From Phytohabitans suffuscus (GTDB lineage: Bacteria; Actinomycetota; Actinomycetes; Mycobacteriales; Micromonosporaceae), in assembly GCF_011764565.1 (NCBI RefSeq), contig NZ_AP022871.1, positions 6,386,320 through 6,450,319 of the forward strand: a DNA stretch of 64,000 bases. Reading direction: 5' to 3'. The notes under the pieces were generated by a model. That model made no database searches. It saw nothing but the letters and a program-made list of their open reading frames with translations, and had not been told where the DNA came from. A program made the translations under genes and the position numbers. Of the stretch, positions 18,025 through 27,093 are shown one piece after another (the first letter of the stretch is position 1; each line of letters opens with the position of its first letter).

Positions 18025-18690
18025 CCGACGCAGTGGTGCCAAGTGCGCGGAGCGTCAGGGAGCAGCCGTGACCTAGCCAGACGCGGTGCTGCGGCGGTCG
18101 CGCACCGCGATGTCGGCGATCCGAGCGAGGCGGTGGGGCTCGTTGAGCAGGTCGTGGCCGCGCGCGGCGAGGATTCGCGAGAGCTGCCGATTCGTAGCCT
18201 CCTGGCCCGCACGTACCTCTGGGCGAGGCAGGTGCGGGAAGCCATCCAGGTTTCGAGGCGGTCCATGCCGATCCAGGCTGTGGCGAGGCGCTCCGGTCCC
18301 TTATCCCCCCTGTCCACACCGCACCCTTGCCCTCGAGGCGTCCCCCACCCTGGTAAGGCTCGACCCGAGCAACAAAGTGGAGTGGAAGAGGCCGGCCACG
18401 GCGGCGGCGAGGTCGTTGGAGAGCACTTGGCCTGAGTGTCGTTCATTCCGATTGCCGCCCCATTAGCTCAGCCAGCCGCGACGCCATCTCCCCCCGTTCA
18501 ACCTCACATACGCGGGCATGCCGCGTCCGGGCTGTCTCCGACACGCCCTGCGAGGACCCCGTCTCCTAGCCTCGGTCAGCGGCAGAAGAGTGCGCCGATC
18601 CTGCCGACAAGATTGCCGCCTGGACTATTACCACGGCGGGTGGTTCCACCGCCAGGCTGCCGAACGACAGCTTCGCGGAATGACATGCTG
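18025..18690. other. Gene-poor stretch after etfA
   Basis: No convincing gene is seen. A plus-strand frame at 18043-18435 (131 codons) has a helical stretch, LVEQVVAARGEDSRELPIRS, that recalls TPR-type regions. It lacks a ribosome site and conserved motifs, and may be a gene remnant or chance. The rest (18436-18690) reads as non-coding. Confidence 0.4.
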
Positions 18691-18861
18691 CTAGGGCGTG
18701 TTTCATAAGGGTCGGTCGAGCCGAGGCGAGGTCCAGGCGGCGTCCGGTGGTGCCGGGCGGAAGGTCGCATACCGGTGTTGTATGTGGCCTTTCGTCCGGT
18801 GCCGCTGGTCGTCGTCTGGGCCCGCCGCAGGCCGGGCATGCCCTTATGAAACACGCCCTAG
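18691..18861. mobile_element. 171-bp palindromic MITE-like element
   Basis: Perfect 21-bp inverted repeats lie at the ends: 18691-18711 begins CTAGGGCGTGTTTCATAAGG and 18841-18861 is its exact complement. The two interior halves are also imperfect inverted copies of each other, with shared GGCGGG, CCGG and AAGGTCGCATA/AAGGCCACATA-type blocks, so the whole unit can fold into one long hairpin. It has no coding capacity. CTAG at both outer ends may be target-site DNA of an IS5-like element. The structure fits a MITE mobilised in trans by a transposase elsewhere in the genome. Confidence 0.8.
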
Positions 18862-19532
18862 CGTTCTGGCGCCGGGCGCAGTGCTGAGCGGACGCTGTAG
18901 CACGGATCGTGGGCGAGTCGGTCACGTACGGAGTCCTGAAAAATCCTTGCCTTCGGTGCTGGCGAGCGCATCGGCGAGTGCTTGCCGGACGCGGACGTCT
19001 TTGTCGGCGGCGAGCCGGGGTCCACCGGATGTGATGGCGAAGGCGTTGCCCGAATAGCTATCCACATCGGACAGCCATGTGTCGCGCTTCGTCGGTGCCC
19101 GAAGCGGCTCAGCACGGGCCTGCGGTCGCAGTTCGCGGATGACTTTGTAGAGGTCAGGTCGGCACAGCCGCGAGCCGCTGCCAAACCACACGCCGCGCGC
19201 ACTACCCCACCCCGCCACCTCGACCAGGCATGACATCCCTTACGTCGGCTTGGAGCCATCGGTGGTCGACGGCAACCAGTAGTCCAGGCACCTTACGCTC
19301 TGGGGGTGGCCCCGACCGTGACGGTCATCCCCAGAGCCGCACCCGCCGGCGGACGGTGCGGGGTCGCGCCGTCAGTGCCGGCAGTGGCGGATCGTGCCCG
19401 TCGTCTGGGTGTCGATCGATCGAGCCTGGTAGAACTCGGCGGGTATGCGATCGTTTTGGTCGTCATTGCCTTCGGTAGCGGCCGATGCTACGGTCGCATC
19501 ACCTGTTGTCGATCTTATGTTTCGGCGGGGTC
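18862..19532. other. Non-coding or degenerate stretch upstream of the fatty-acyl-AMP ligase
   Basis: A minus-strand frame (18922-19236) encodes about 104 residues including LYKVIRELRPQARAEPLRAP, with no recognised family. It starts at no clear ribosome site and may be the remnant of a mobile-element gene. 19240-19532 appears to be the leader of the rightward biosynthetic operon. I see no consensus promoter I would defend. Confidence 0.35.
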
Positions 19533-21113
19533 ATGACACTTGCAGATGCGATCGCACCGGGCTCAGGGCACGGGCGGCTCCACTTCCCGGACGAAACGAC
19601 CTCCCTCGACTATGGCGAACTGTGGACGGCCGGTGAGGCCATCGGCTGCCTGCGGGCGGCTACCGATGGAAAGCCAGTCATGGTCATTCTCACCAATACC
19701 CGGGCATGTGCCGCCGTGCTTGTCGGCGCGATCGCCGTCGGACAGCCGCTGGTTTCGGTGCCGCTGCCACCCCGGGGGGCCGACCTCGCCTGGTATGGCC
19801 AGTTCGTGTGGCGGATCAATGCCATTTCCGGCGCCGGTACGTTGTTGGTGGACACCTCGCTCCTGTCACTGATCCCGCCTGTTGACGGCCTCACCGTGAT
19901 GTCCTTCGACGACGCGCTGGCTCTTCGGGGGCCGAGCACGGCGGATCCGGCATCGTTCACGCTCACCCAGTTCACCTCCGGAAGTACCGCCGATCCCAAG
20001 GGCATCGTCCTGTCCGGTGACAAGGTCGCCGCGAATCTTGAGGCGATCATGACCTGGATCCAGCCGGATGCGGACTTCTGTACCTGCAGCTGGTTGCCGC
20101 TGTCGCACGACATGGGCCTGCTCGGCATGTTCCTCGCACCGCTGGTCGCGATGACGGACCGGTGGGCGCGCAGCGGGAAGCTCGTCATCATGGCGCCGAC
20201 CACGTTCCTGCGCCGGCCCGCCTCATGGCTGACCGCGTGCGAGGAGTTCCAGGCGACTCTCACCGCTGGCTCGAACTACAGCTACGACATGGCCGCCCGC
20301 CGGCGCGGGGCCGCACACGACCTGCGGAGCCTGCGCATCTGCATCGTCGGCAGCGAGCCGATCAGTGCCGGCACCCTCGAACGGTTCACCGAAGTGTTCC
20401 GGGACACCGGATTCGACCCTCGGGCGTTCTCCCCAGGCTACGGGATGGCGGAGGCGGGGCTCGCGGTCACGGCCACGCCCAGAGGTACGCACTGGACCGC
20501 CCTGGAACTGGCGTCGCTCGTGGCCGATTCGGACCGCGAAATAGACGCCGCCGGCGAGCATCGAGTCGTCTCCTCCGGGATCGCGCTGCCCGGTTACGAG
20601 GTACGGGTCGACGGCACCGGGCTCGGCGAGGTTCTGGTGCGGGGGCCGTCCATCGCCACCTCCTACGCGGATGGCACGCCGCTGGTGGACGCGGACGGTT
20701 GGTACCACACCCGGGACCTCGGTGCTGTGCGCGATGGCGGGTGCTATGTGCTCGGCCGGACCGACGATGTCTTCCAGGTCGCCGGCCGCAACATCTACGC
20801 CGTTGATGTCGAGGCGCACGCGGCAGAGGTGACCGGGGTGCGTCGCGGACGAGTCGTCGCCGTCCCCGACAACGGTGGGCTCACGCTGGTCGCCGAGTGC
20901 GACCCGTCGATCAGCGACCGGGCCAGCACGGCTCGGGTCGCGCAGGCGCTGCGACAGCAGATCGTGTCGCGCCTCGGGACGGCGCCGCATCGCGTTCTGC
21001 TCGCCCGCCGCGGCGCGTTGCCGGTGACGGCAAGCGGCAAGATCCGCCGGAAGCCGCTCATCGCTGCGCTGCGGTCCGCCGAGTTGGAGATCCTCACCGG
21101 GTCCATCGAGTGA
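19533..21113 (+). CDS. Fatty-acyl-AMP ligase (FAAL-type adenylating enzyme)
   Basis: ANL-superfamily protein of 526 residues. The P-loop is LTQFTSGSTADPKGIVLSG. It is followed by CSWLPLSHDMGLLGMF, the WLPxxHDMGL motif diagnostic of FAALs, and SPGYGMAEAGLAVT. The C-terminal lysine motif is VTASGKIRRK. FAALs activate fatty acids as acyl-AMP and pass them to a carrier protein instead of CoA. The ACP two genes downstream is the natural acceptor. ATG at 19533 follows GGCGGGG. It is the first gene of the rightward operon facing the beta-lactam operon, implying a lipid-derived acyl unit in the product or in a second product. Confidence 0.88.
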   Translation: MTLADAIAPGSGHGRLHFPDETTSLDYGELWTAGEAIGCLRAATDGKPVMVILTNTRACAAVLVGAIAVGQPLVSVPLPPRGADLAWYGQFVWRINAISGAGTLLVDTSLLSLIPPVDGLTVMSFDDALALRGPSTADPASFTLTQFTSGSTADPKGIVLSGDKVAANLEAIMTWIQPDADFCTCSWLPLSHDMGLLGMFLAPLVAMTDRWARSGKLVIMAPTTFLRRPASWLTACEEFQATLTAGSNYSYDMAARRRGAAHDLRSLRICIVGSEPISAGTLERFTEVFRDTGFDPRAFSPGYGMAEAGLAVTATPRGTHWTALELASLVADSDREIDAAGEHRVVSSGIALPGYEVRVDGTGLGEVLVRGPSIATSYADGTPLVDADGWYHTRDLGAVRDGGCYVLGRTDDVFQVAGRNIYAVDVEAHAAEVTGVRRGRVVAVPDNGGLTLVAECDPSISDRASTARVAQALRQQIVSRLGTAPHRVLLARRGALPVTASGKIRRKPLIAALRSAELEILTGSIE

Positions 21114-21126
21114 TGCGGAGCCGGGC

Positions 21127-22038
21127 ATGACCAACGACAGCCTCGTTCTGGCCGCGCGCGATGTGCTCGACCGGGGACCGGACGCCTTCGCCGGTCCGCC
21201 GGCGGACGCCTTGGTGGACGAGGTGAGCCGCCAGCACCCGGCGGGGGACCTCTACTGTAGAGCCACCGCCAAGGCGATCGCCGCACTGCAGATCCCGGTG
21301 GACTCTCCGGACGAGATCGCCGCCAGCGTCTACGCCAACTACATCTGGTCGCACTTCGTCTGCAAGTTGGTCATGACGGCGTCGCCGCCGGTGGCGCTCG
21401 AGTACGCGCGCAGGCTGTTCGACACCGGCGAGTTGCAGTCGGCGATCGACTCCGATGGCCCGGCGCTCCTCTCGTCGTTCCATTACACGGGGTTTCCGCT
21501 GATGGCGCTGTGTCTGGCGCAGTCACCGGTCGCGCCACTGTTCTCCAAGGGACGGCCGGATCTTCTCGAGAAGTCATCCGCGCGGATCAGGGACCATGTG
21601 GTGTACCTTTCGGACCGCTCGGCCGGGGTGCGCCTCACCCGGGCGCTGAGGCAGGGGCGGTCGGTCTTCATCATGCTCGATGTGATTCTCTCGGCCACTC
21701 GCGTGGTGCGCACGCAGTTTCTTGGCCTTCGTATGGGCGTCGCGGCCGGTCTCGGGAAGATCGCGCGGTTGAGTGGGCGGCCGTGCGTTCCGCTGTTCTG
21801 GGAGCTGACGGACCAGGGCACGAGGCTGCGCGCCGGTCCTGCGGTCCACCCGGCGCCGGCCAGGTCCGAGGAGGCGCTGATCCAGGACTTCGTGGACAGC
21901 CAGGCGGTGTTCGTCGCACAACACCCGACGCACTGGCTCGAGTGGTACTCGGTACTGGATGAGGCCCCGGGCATCCGCGGGGAGATCAAGCGGGGCAACG
22001 AGGTGGTCTGGGCGCGTCTGGCGCGGGCGCTGGACTGA
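21127..22038 (+). CDS. LPLAT/HtrB-like acyltransferase family protein
   Basis: Protein of 303 residues resembling the lysophospholipid acyltransferase superfamily (LpxL/HtrB-like). The region ALLSSFHYTGFPLMALCLAQ occupies the position of the family's H-x4-D/E motif, followed by SVFIMLDVILSATRVVRTQF and a C-terminal FVAQHPTHWLEWYS. The acidic residue of the H-x4-D/E motif is replaced (His-Tyr-Thr-Gly-Phe-Pro), so catalysis may differ. It lies 13 bp after the FAAL and 41 bp before the ACP, forming a three-gene acyl activation, transfer and carrier unit. The likely role is moving the ACP-bound acyl group to an amine or hydroxyl acceptor. Confidence 0.7.
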   Translation: MTNDSLVLAARDVLDRGPDAFAGPPADALVDEVSRQHPAGDLYCRATAKAIAALQIPVDSPDEIAASVYANYIWSHFVCKLVMTASPPVALEYARRLFDTGELQSAIDSDGPALLSSFHYTGFPLMALCLAQSPVAPLFSKGRPDLLEKSSARIRDHVVYLSDRSAGVRLTRALRQGRSVFIMLDVILSATRVVRTQFLGLRMGVAAGLGKIARLSGRPCVPLFWELTDQGTRLRAGPAVHPAPARSEEALIQDFVDSQAVFVAQHPTHWLEWYSVLDEAPGIRGEIKRGNEVVWARLARALD

Positions 22039-22079
22039 GCGCCGTCCGGCCGTTTCCCGGAGATTGGAGTATCCAGCAG

Positions 22080-22379
22080 ATGGTAGGGGTGCCGATCACC
22101 TATGAGGCGGTCGTCGACGGGATCCGGGTCGGGGTGAGCCGGGCGAAGGGCGTCGCGCTGGCTCCGGAGGACATCACTGACTCGACGCCGCTGTGGTCGG
22201 CGGATGAGCTGGGCCAGCCCTGCCTCGCCCTGGACTCACTCGACGTCCTGGAACTCATCGTCTTTCTCGAGGATGAGTACGGCTGGGACCTGCCGGAGTC
22301 GTCAATCGACGCCTATGACTGTAAGAGCGTCGGCGACCTGGCCACGATGGTGATCGAGCATATGCGCGGCAAGCCGTGA
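22080..22379 (+). CDS. Acyl carrier protein
   Basis: Carrier protein of 99 residues. The phosphopantetheine site is CLALDSLDVLELIVFLEDEY with Ser53 in DSLD, which suits an ACP serving acyl chains rather than amino acids. ATG at 22080 follows a GGAG-containing leader. It is the third gene of the FAAL/acyltransferase/ACP unit. Its 3' end faces the DUF3626 gene. Confidence 0.9.
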   Translation: MVGVPITYEAVVDGIRVGVSRAKGVALAPEDITDSTPLWSADELGQPCLALDSLDVLELIVFLEDEYGWDLPESSIDAYDCKSVGDLATMVIEHMRGKP

Positions 22380-22404
22380 CGCCATCACCGGTCCGGGCGC
22401 GTCT

Positions 22405-23355
22405 TCAGGGAGAGTGTGCTGGAAGTGCCCCCTCCGGCGCGCTCTCCCGGAAGTTGCGCGGGGCCGCAGGGGCGGCCGGGGTGCCGTAGCGCGCGACGAT
22501 GTGCCACACCATTTTGAGCGACTGCGGATCGTGGCGCCCGCGGCGAACCGCGTCACCGATGATGCGCGGGTCAATGACTCCATCGACGGCGATCTCGGCG
22601 CCGAGGTCGACGAACTCGGCGCCGCGGTACTGCGGGTACTGGCACAGTTGGTCCACCGTGAGCCGGAAGCCGCTGTGCCAGCCGATCGGGAAAGGTAGCC
22701 GGTGGGCCGCCGCCTCTACCTCGGTACCGCGGTAACACGGGTCGAGGACCATCGCCTCGACGTGCCGGTCCAACAACACCGGTCTGTGTAGGTGGGCTTC
22801 GATGTAGTTGTACAGCGGATCCGGGGTCGCGTTCCCGGCCAGGGCCAACTCGACCAGACCCATGCGGGCGGCGGCGCCGAACGCGACCGGCTCATGAAAG
22901 CTGTCCGGGTAGCAGAACGTCGCCCAGTCGAGCACCTCGGCGGTCAGGCGCAGGTACGACGACCCGAACCGCGGCGCGGCACCGAAGGGACTGTGCCGGA
23001 AGTCAAGGGCACCATAAGTGGGCCGCCACTGCGGGGGTGCGTCGTCATAGGCGCCGCCGAAGATCCGGCTCTCCAAGGTCCACCGGTCGCCGCCGGGGTG
23101 GGCGGTCAGGCTGCCGTTGCTGGTACCGGTGACGAACTGCGAGCGGTACACCGGGTCCTGCGCCCATGCGGTCAGGATGGGCCGGCCGCCGCCGCCCAGC
23201 CGGTCAGGGTGGAAGTTAACCGTGATCCGCAGCGTGCGGTCCAGCGGGGGTCCACTCGACAGCGCCGCCACATGGCCCAGGGCGCGCTGCGCCGCCGACC
23301 GGGTTTGACCAACGCTCACGGATGCATTATGGGGGCTGCCGATCGCTCGACGCAC
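22405..23355 (-). CDS. DUF3626-family protein
   Basis: Protein of up to 316 residues matching the DUF3626 pattern: LRITVNFHPDRLGGGGRPIL, YRSQFVTGTSNGSLTAHPGG and DRWTLESRIFGGAYDD, then FGSSYLRLTAEVLDWATFCY. The function of the family is unknown; the repeated His and Asp residues recall metal-dependent enzymes, but I cannot assign catalysis. The start may be a later codon near 23319, since homology begins about 25 residues in. It is the only leftward gene inside the rightward operon region and interrupts it, so it may have been inserted later. Confidence 0.75.
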   Translation of the reverse strand: MRRAIGSPHNASVSVGQTRSAAQRALGHVAALSSGPPLDRTLRITVNFHPDRLGGGGRPILTAWAQDPVYRSQFVTGTSNGSLTAHPGGDRWTLESRIFGGAYDDAPPQWRPTYGALDFRHSPFGAAPRFGSSYLRLTAEVLDWATFCYPDSFHEPVAFGAAARMGLVELALAGNATPDPLYNYIEAHLHRPVLLDRHVEAMVLDPCYRGTEVEAAAHRLPFPIGWHSGFRLTVDQLCQYPQYRGAEFVDLGAEIAVDGVIDPRIIGDAVRRGRHDPQSLKMVWHIVARYGTPAAPAAPRNFRESAPEGALPAHSP

Positions 23356-23416
23356 TCATTGACGCCTTGCCATGCTTGACAGCAAACCGTTAGCCTCGCA
23401 CAAGCTCTAGGTCCGC

Positions 23417-25879
23417 GTGGTCCCAGTAGCAGAGGTGCCTGTCTTGGCAGTGTCGACCAACTCGGCAGATGGGTCGGCTGGCGTTGCCACCGCGCCGCCG
23501 GCAGCACGAACACCGGTTGGCGCCCGTCCCAGGTTGGCCGGCAGCGACTGGACGCTGTGGAACCACGTGCTGCTGCGCAGCGCCGGGTTTCCGGTCGACG
23601 GTCCGCTGCGCCTGGCGGACGAGGCACTGGCCAGCGCGGCCGACGACCTCGGCGCCGACGCGGGGCGCAGGAAGCAGTTCGAGGCGCTCTGGCGCCAGCA
23701 CGCGCAGGCGAGGGTAGCCCAGACCGCCGCCATCGCCGCAGACCCGATGTTCCGGCTCGCGCTCACCTGGCAAAACCACAAGATTCTCGATAACGCCGTC
23801 GAGCCCTTCCTGACCCGAGCCCGCCGCGGTGCGCCACGGACCCACAAGATGCGGGTACGCGAGCAGGTCATCGCCGCATACTGGCAGCGGTACTGCGCCA
23901 AGTGCGAATCGATCGGCTTCTTCGGGCCAACGACGTGGGCGTCGATCGAGGATTCGGGCCCGGTGGTGACGACGTCCCACGGCTCTTCGCTCGTCGACCA
24001 CCGCGCGGTCTTCTTCGAGGCATGGGCAGTCGACAGGCTGGCCCGGACGCTGGAACGCGAGCACGATCTGCCGCGCTTTACCGCCCCCCGGCGCTCCCCG
24101 CACATCAGGGCCGAAGGCGATACCGTGGTGCTGCCGAACGGTGTGCGTGAGCCGCTCGACGCGCTGAGCCGGGAAATCCTGTCGACTGTGGATGGCCGGG
24201 TGCCCGCGGTCGACCTGGCCGCGACGGTGACGGCTCATTGTCCGGCGGTCACCCCGCAGCAGGTTCTCCAGGCGCTCACCACCCTGCGTCGCAAGGGATG
24301 GCTCATCTGGAGGTTCGAGCTGAGCCCGACGGTCCGGCCCGAGACCGAGCTGCGGGCCTTCCTGGAGGGGCTCGACCCGGCGGTAGGCCGGCCCGCCCTT
24401 GCCCGACTCGACGTGCTGGAGCAGGCGCGGGACGCCGTTACCGACGCGTTCCTGGACGAGCGGCGGCTCGGTCCCGCCCTGGCGAGCCTCGACGAGGTCT
24501 TCGTCAAGGCCACCGGGTCCGCCGCGACCCGCAACGACGGCCAAACATATGGCGGCCGTACGCTGGTTTACCCGGAGTGCCGTCGCGACCTCGCGGCGAG
24601 CTTCGGGCCGGATCTGGTCGACGCGATGGCACCGCTCGCGCTCATCCTCGACAGCATCCGCTGGCTGCTGCACCAGGTCGGCCAGTCCGTCCTCGCCCTG
24701 ATCCGCGCCGCCCACGACGACCTCGTCGCGCGGGGCCACCACACTCCGAATGCGACGATGCTGTGGACGGCCTGCACGGCCATGCTCGGCGGGCAGCTGC
24801 GTACGGTAGTCGAGCAAGCCCTCGCCGAACTGCACCGGCGGTGGCGGTCGGTGTTGCGGGTGCCGGTGGGCGCCAGGTCGGCCGAGCTGCGCCTTGCCGA
24901 CATCCGGCAGGCCGTCGCGGATGCCTTCGCCGCCCCGCCGGCCGGGTGGAGCGGCGCCCGCTGGTGCAGCCCCGATCTCATGGTCGCGGCGCAGAGCGAG
25001 GAGGCGTTTCGCGAGGGCCGGTACCGGCTCGTGCTGGGCGAGGTCCATGCGGCCGTCAACACCGTCGACTACGGTTCCATGGTCCCGTTGCACCGGCGGC
25101 CACACGAGCTGATGGCCTGCCTGGACGCGGACCACCCGCAGCCCCGGCTCCTGGTGGCGCTGCCCCGGGAGGGCCGGCCACGGCTGAACCCCCGCCTGCA
25201 TCCGGCGCTGGTCCGCGACACCGACCATCGGCTCGTAGTGATGCCGCACGTCCCGGTCCCGGTCCGCGGGCAGGTCCAGCTCGGCGCGGACGTACCGGTG
25301 CTGTCCGGCCCGGACGGCCTGTACCTGCGCCTGCCCGACGGCAGCCGGTTCGGGGTTCTGGACCTGTTCGCCAACGCCATCGGCGGCGAGGTCGCGCAGG
25401 TGTTCGACCTGTATCCGGCCGGTTACCGACCTCGCATTGTCGTGGACCGCATGGTGATCGCCCGTGAGCGATGGTGGCTGCGCGCGGCGGACCTGGGCTT
25501 CGCCACATTACCCGACGAGGCGGAGCGTTTCGTGGCCTGCCGCGCGTGGCAGCGCCGGAACCGGCTACCGCGCCGGATCTTCGTCAAGTCACCGCTGGAG
25601 GCCAAACCGTTCTATGTGGACTTCGCCAGTCCGGCATATGTCGAGCTGCTGGTGACGGCCGCCCGGCGAGCCGCCCGGGAGGGGACGGAGGTGCACCTCG
25701 GCGTCACCGAGATGCTGCCGGATCTCGACGAGACATGGCTGACCGATGCCGCCGCCCGGCGGTATGTCGCCGAGCTGAGGTTCGTCGCGTTCGACACCCG
25801 GTCGGCCCGAGCAGATTTCTACCCGGCCCAGGCGCCTGGACCTCCGGTAGGCGCAGATCCAGCCCAGGAAACCGACTAG
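23417..25879 (+). CDS. LanB-type lantibiotic dehydratase N-terminal domain protein
   Basis: Protein of up to 820 residues matching the glutamylation (N-terminal) domain of class I lanthipeptide dehydratases. It has WTLWNHVLLRSAGFPVDGPL, the helical MFRLALTWQNHKILDNAVEP, YCAKCESIGFFGPTTWASI, and the conserved C-terminal strand PRRIFVKSPLEAKPFYVDFA. It ends before the separate elimination domain found in full LanB. Enzymes of this fold use aminoacyl-tRNA to aminoacylate Ser/Thr or to extend peptides (PEARLs). No precursor peptide is evident. Instead a carrier protein follows after 9 bp, so a carrier-bound substrate is plausible. The start codon is uncertain (GTG/TTG choices between 23417 and 23453). 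Confidence 0.78.
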   Translation: MVPVAEVPVLAVSTNSADGSAGVATAPPAARTPVGARPRLAGSDWTLWNHVLLRSAGFPVDGPLRLADEALASAADDLGADAGRRKQFEALWRQHAQARVAQTAAIAADPMFRLALTWQNHKILDNAVEPFLTRARRGAPRTHKMRVREQVIAAYWQRYCAKCESIGFFGPTTWASIEDSGPVVTTSHGSSLVDHRAVFFEAWAVDRLARTLEREHDLPRFTAPRRSPHIRAEGDTVVLPNGVREPLDALSREILSTVDGRVPAVDLAATVTAHCPAVTPQQVLQALTTLRRKGWLIWRFELSPTVRPETELRAFLEGLDPAVGRPALARLDVLEQARDAVTDAFLDERRLGPALASLDEVFVKATGSAATRNDGQTYGGRTLVYPECRRDLAASFGPDLVDAMAPLALILDSIRWLLHQVGQSVLALIRAAHDDLVARGHHTPNATMLWTACTAMLGGQLRTVVEQALAELHRRWRSVLRVPVGARSAELRLADIRQAVADAFAAPPAGWSGARWCSPDLMVAAQSEEAFREGRYRLVLGEVHAAVNTVDYGSMVPLHRRPHELMACLDADHPQPRLLVALPREGRPRLNPRLHPALVRDTDHRLVVMPHVPVPVRGQVQLGADVPVLSGPDGLYLRLPDGSRFGVLDLFANAIGGEVAQVFDLYPAGYRPRIVVDRMVIARERWWLRAADLGFATLPDEAERFVACRAWQRRNRLPRRIFVKSPLEAKPFYVDFASPAYVELLVTAARRAAREGTEVHLGVTEMLPDLDETWLTDAAARRYVAELRFVAFDTRSARADFYPAQAPGPPVGADPAQETD

Positions 25880-25888
25880 GGAGGCGTA

Positions 25889-26137
25889 ATGCCCGAGAGA
25901 CCGGACCTCCAGTCGTTGGTGGAGCTGTGCGCTCAGGCGATCGGCGTCAAGACCGTCGCCCAGGACGACAGCTTCGTCGACGCCGGCGGTGACTCGGTGG
26001 CCGCGGCCCGCCTCGCCGTTCTGGCCGACGAGCGCTGGGGCATCGAGCTGGACATCTTCACCATCATCGCCGCGGACAGCGTGCTGGACATCTACGACGG
26101 GCTGGTGGCGCCCGGCCGAACTGAGCAGGTCAGTTGA
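25889..26137 (+). CDS. Stand-alone peptidyl carrier protein
   Basis: Carrier protein of 82 residues with DSFVDAGGDSVAAARLAVL; Ser36 in the GGDS motif is the phosphopantetheine site typical of NRPS PCPs. GGGAGG precedes ATG. It is tightly linked to the LanB-like gene upstream and overlaps the ABC ATPase start downstream (TTGA). It is the likely partner of the LanB-like protein and/or the adenylation protein at 28849. Confidence 0.9.
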   Translation: MPERPDLQSLVELCAQAIGVKTVAQDDSFVDAGGDSVAAARLAVLADERWGIELDIFTIIAADSVLDIYDGLVAPGRTEQVS

Positions 26138-27093
26138 GCCCGGCCGCGATCCGGGTGGACGCGCTGACCCGCACGTACGGGCAGAGATCGAAGACCGTCA
26201 CAGCCCTCGACGGGGTGTGCATGCAGGTCGGCTACGGCGAGGTCGTGGCGTTGCTGGGCGTCAACGGCTCGGGCAAAACCACCCTCATCAAGATCCTGTC
26301 GACCTTGCTGCTGCCCACCTCCGGCTCGGCACTCGTCGACGGGCACGACGTGGTTCGGCGAGCCAAGCAGGTCAGGCGGGCCACCGGTGTCGTCTTCGGC
26401 GGTGACCGCGGCCTGTACACGCGACTGACCGGGCGGGACAACCTCCGATTCTTCGGCATGCTGGCCGGGCTCGGCCGCCGCGACCTCGCCAGCAGCGTCG
26501 ATGCCGCGCTCGAGCAGATGAACCTCACCGGCGCGGCGGGCAAGCGGGTCGAGACGTACTCGCGGGGCATGCGCCAGCGCCTGCACCTGGCCATCGGCCT
26601 CATGGCGTCGCCGAAGGTGCTGCTGCTCGACGAACCGACCGTCGGGCTCGACCCGGTCGAGTCGCAACGCCTGCGCACCGCGATCCTGCAGCTGCGTAGC
26701 CGCGGTGTGGCGATCCTGCTGACCAGCCACTACCTGCTGGACGTCGAGAAGCTGGCCACCAGGGTCCTGCTGCTGTCCGGCGGGCGCATCCAGGAGGACC
26801 TGACCCTCGCCGAGTTCGTCCGCGTCTCCGGGCATGCGGCGACGGTCACCATCCGGGGACGCGGCGCCGCCCCGCCCCTGACGGCCGACCGGTTGCCGCC
26901 GTCCGTCACCGCCCGGTGCACCCGGCCGGAGCCGGCCACCTGGGTGGTCGACCTGCACCTGCGGGAGTGGAGCGGCGACACGTTCCGGTTGCTCGACACG
27001 CTGCTTGCCGGGGTAAAGGTGGACGATGTGCAGGTCCGCGAGACCCGCCTCGAGGAGGCATTCGAGGCCATCTCAACCCGGCTGACGCCGTGA
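26134..27093 (+). CDS. ABC transporter ATP-binding protein (DrrA-type exporter)
   Basis: ATPase of 319 residues. Walker A is GVNGSGKTT, the signature region is TYSRGMRQRLHLAIGL and Walker B is VLLLDEPTVGLDP, followed by the H-loop in LLTSHYLLD. The long C-terminal tail after residue 225 is typical of antibiotic-export DrrA/CcmA ATPases. TTG start overlaps the PCP stop and the stop overlaps the permease start, so translation is coupled. With the two permeases it probably exports the cluster product and could give self-resistance. Confidence 0.9.
   Translation: MSPAAIRVDALTRTYGQRSKTVTALDGVCMQVGYGEVVALLGVNGSGKTTLIKILSTLLLPTSGSALVDGHDVVRRAKQVRRATGVVFGGDRGLYTRLTGRDNLRFFGMLAGLGRRDLASSVDAALEQMNLTGAAGKRVETYSRGMRQRLHLAIGLMASPKVLLLDEPTVGLDPVESQRLRTAILQLRSRGVAILLTSHYLLDVEKLATRVLLLSGGRIQEDLTLAEFVRVSGHAATVTIRGRGAAPPLTADRLPPSVTARCTRPEPATWVVDLHLREWSGDTFRLLDTLLAGVKVDDVQVRETRLEEAFEAISTRLTP

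Noticed and set aside
18043..18435. 131-codon plus-strand frame as a gene
   Set aside because: No ribosome site, no family, and neighbouring frames are equally open.
23390..25249. 619-codon minus-strand open frame opposite the LanB-like gene
   Set aside because: Arg/Gly/Gln-rich shadow sequence without motifs; the plus-strand product is clearly conserved.
23417..25879. Reading the locus as a lanthipeptide or thiopeptide cluster because of the LanB-like protein
   Set aside because: No precursor peptide, cyclase, elimination domain or leader protease is visible nearby; carrier proteins are present instead.
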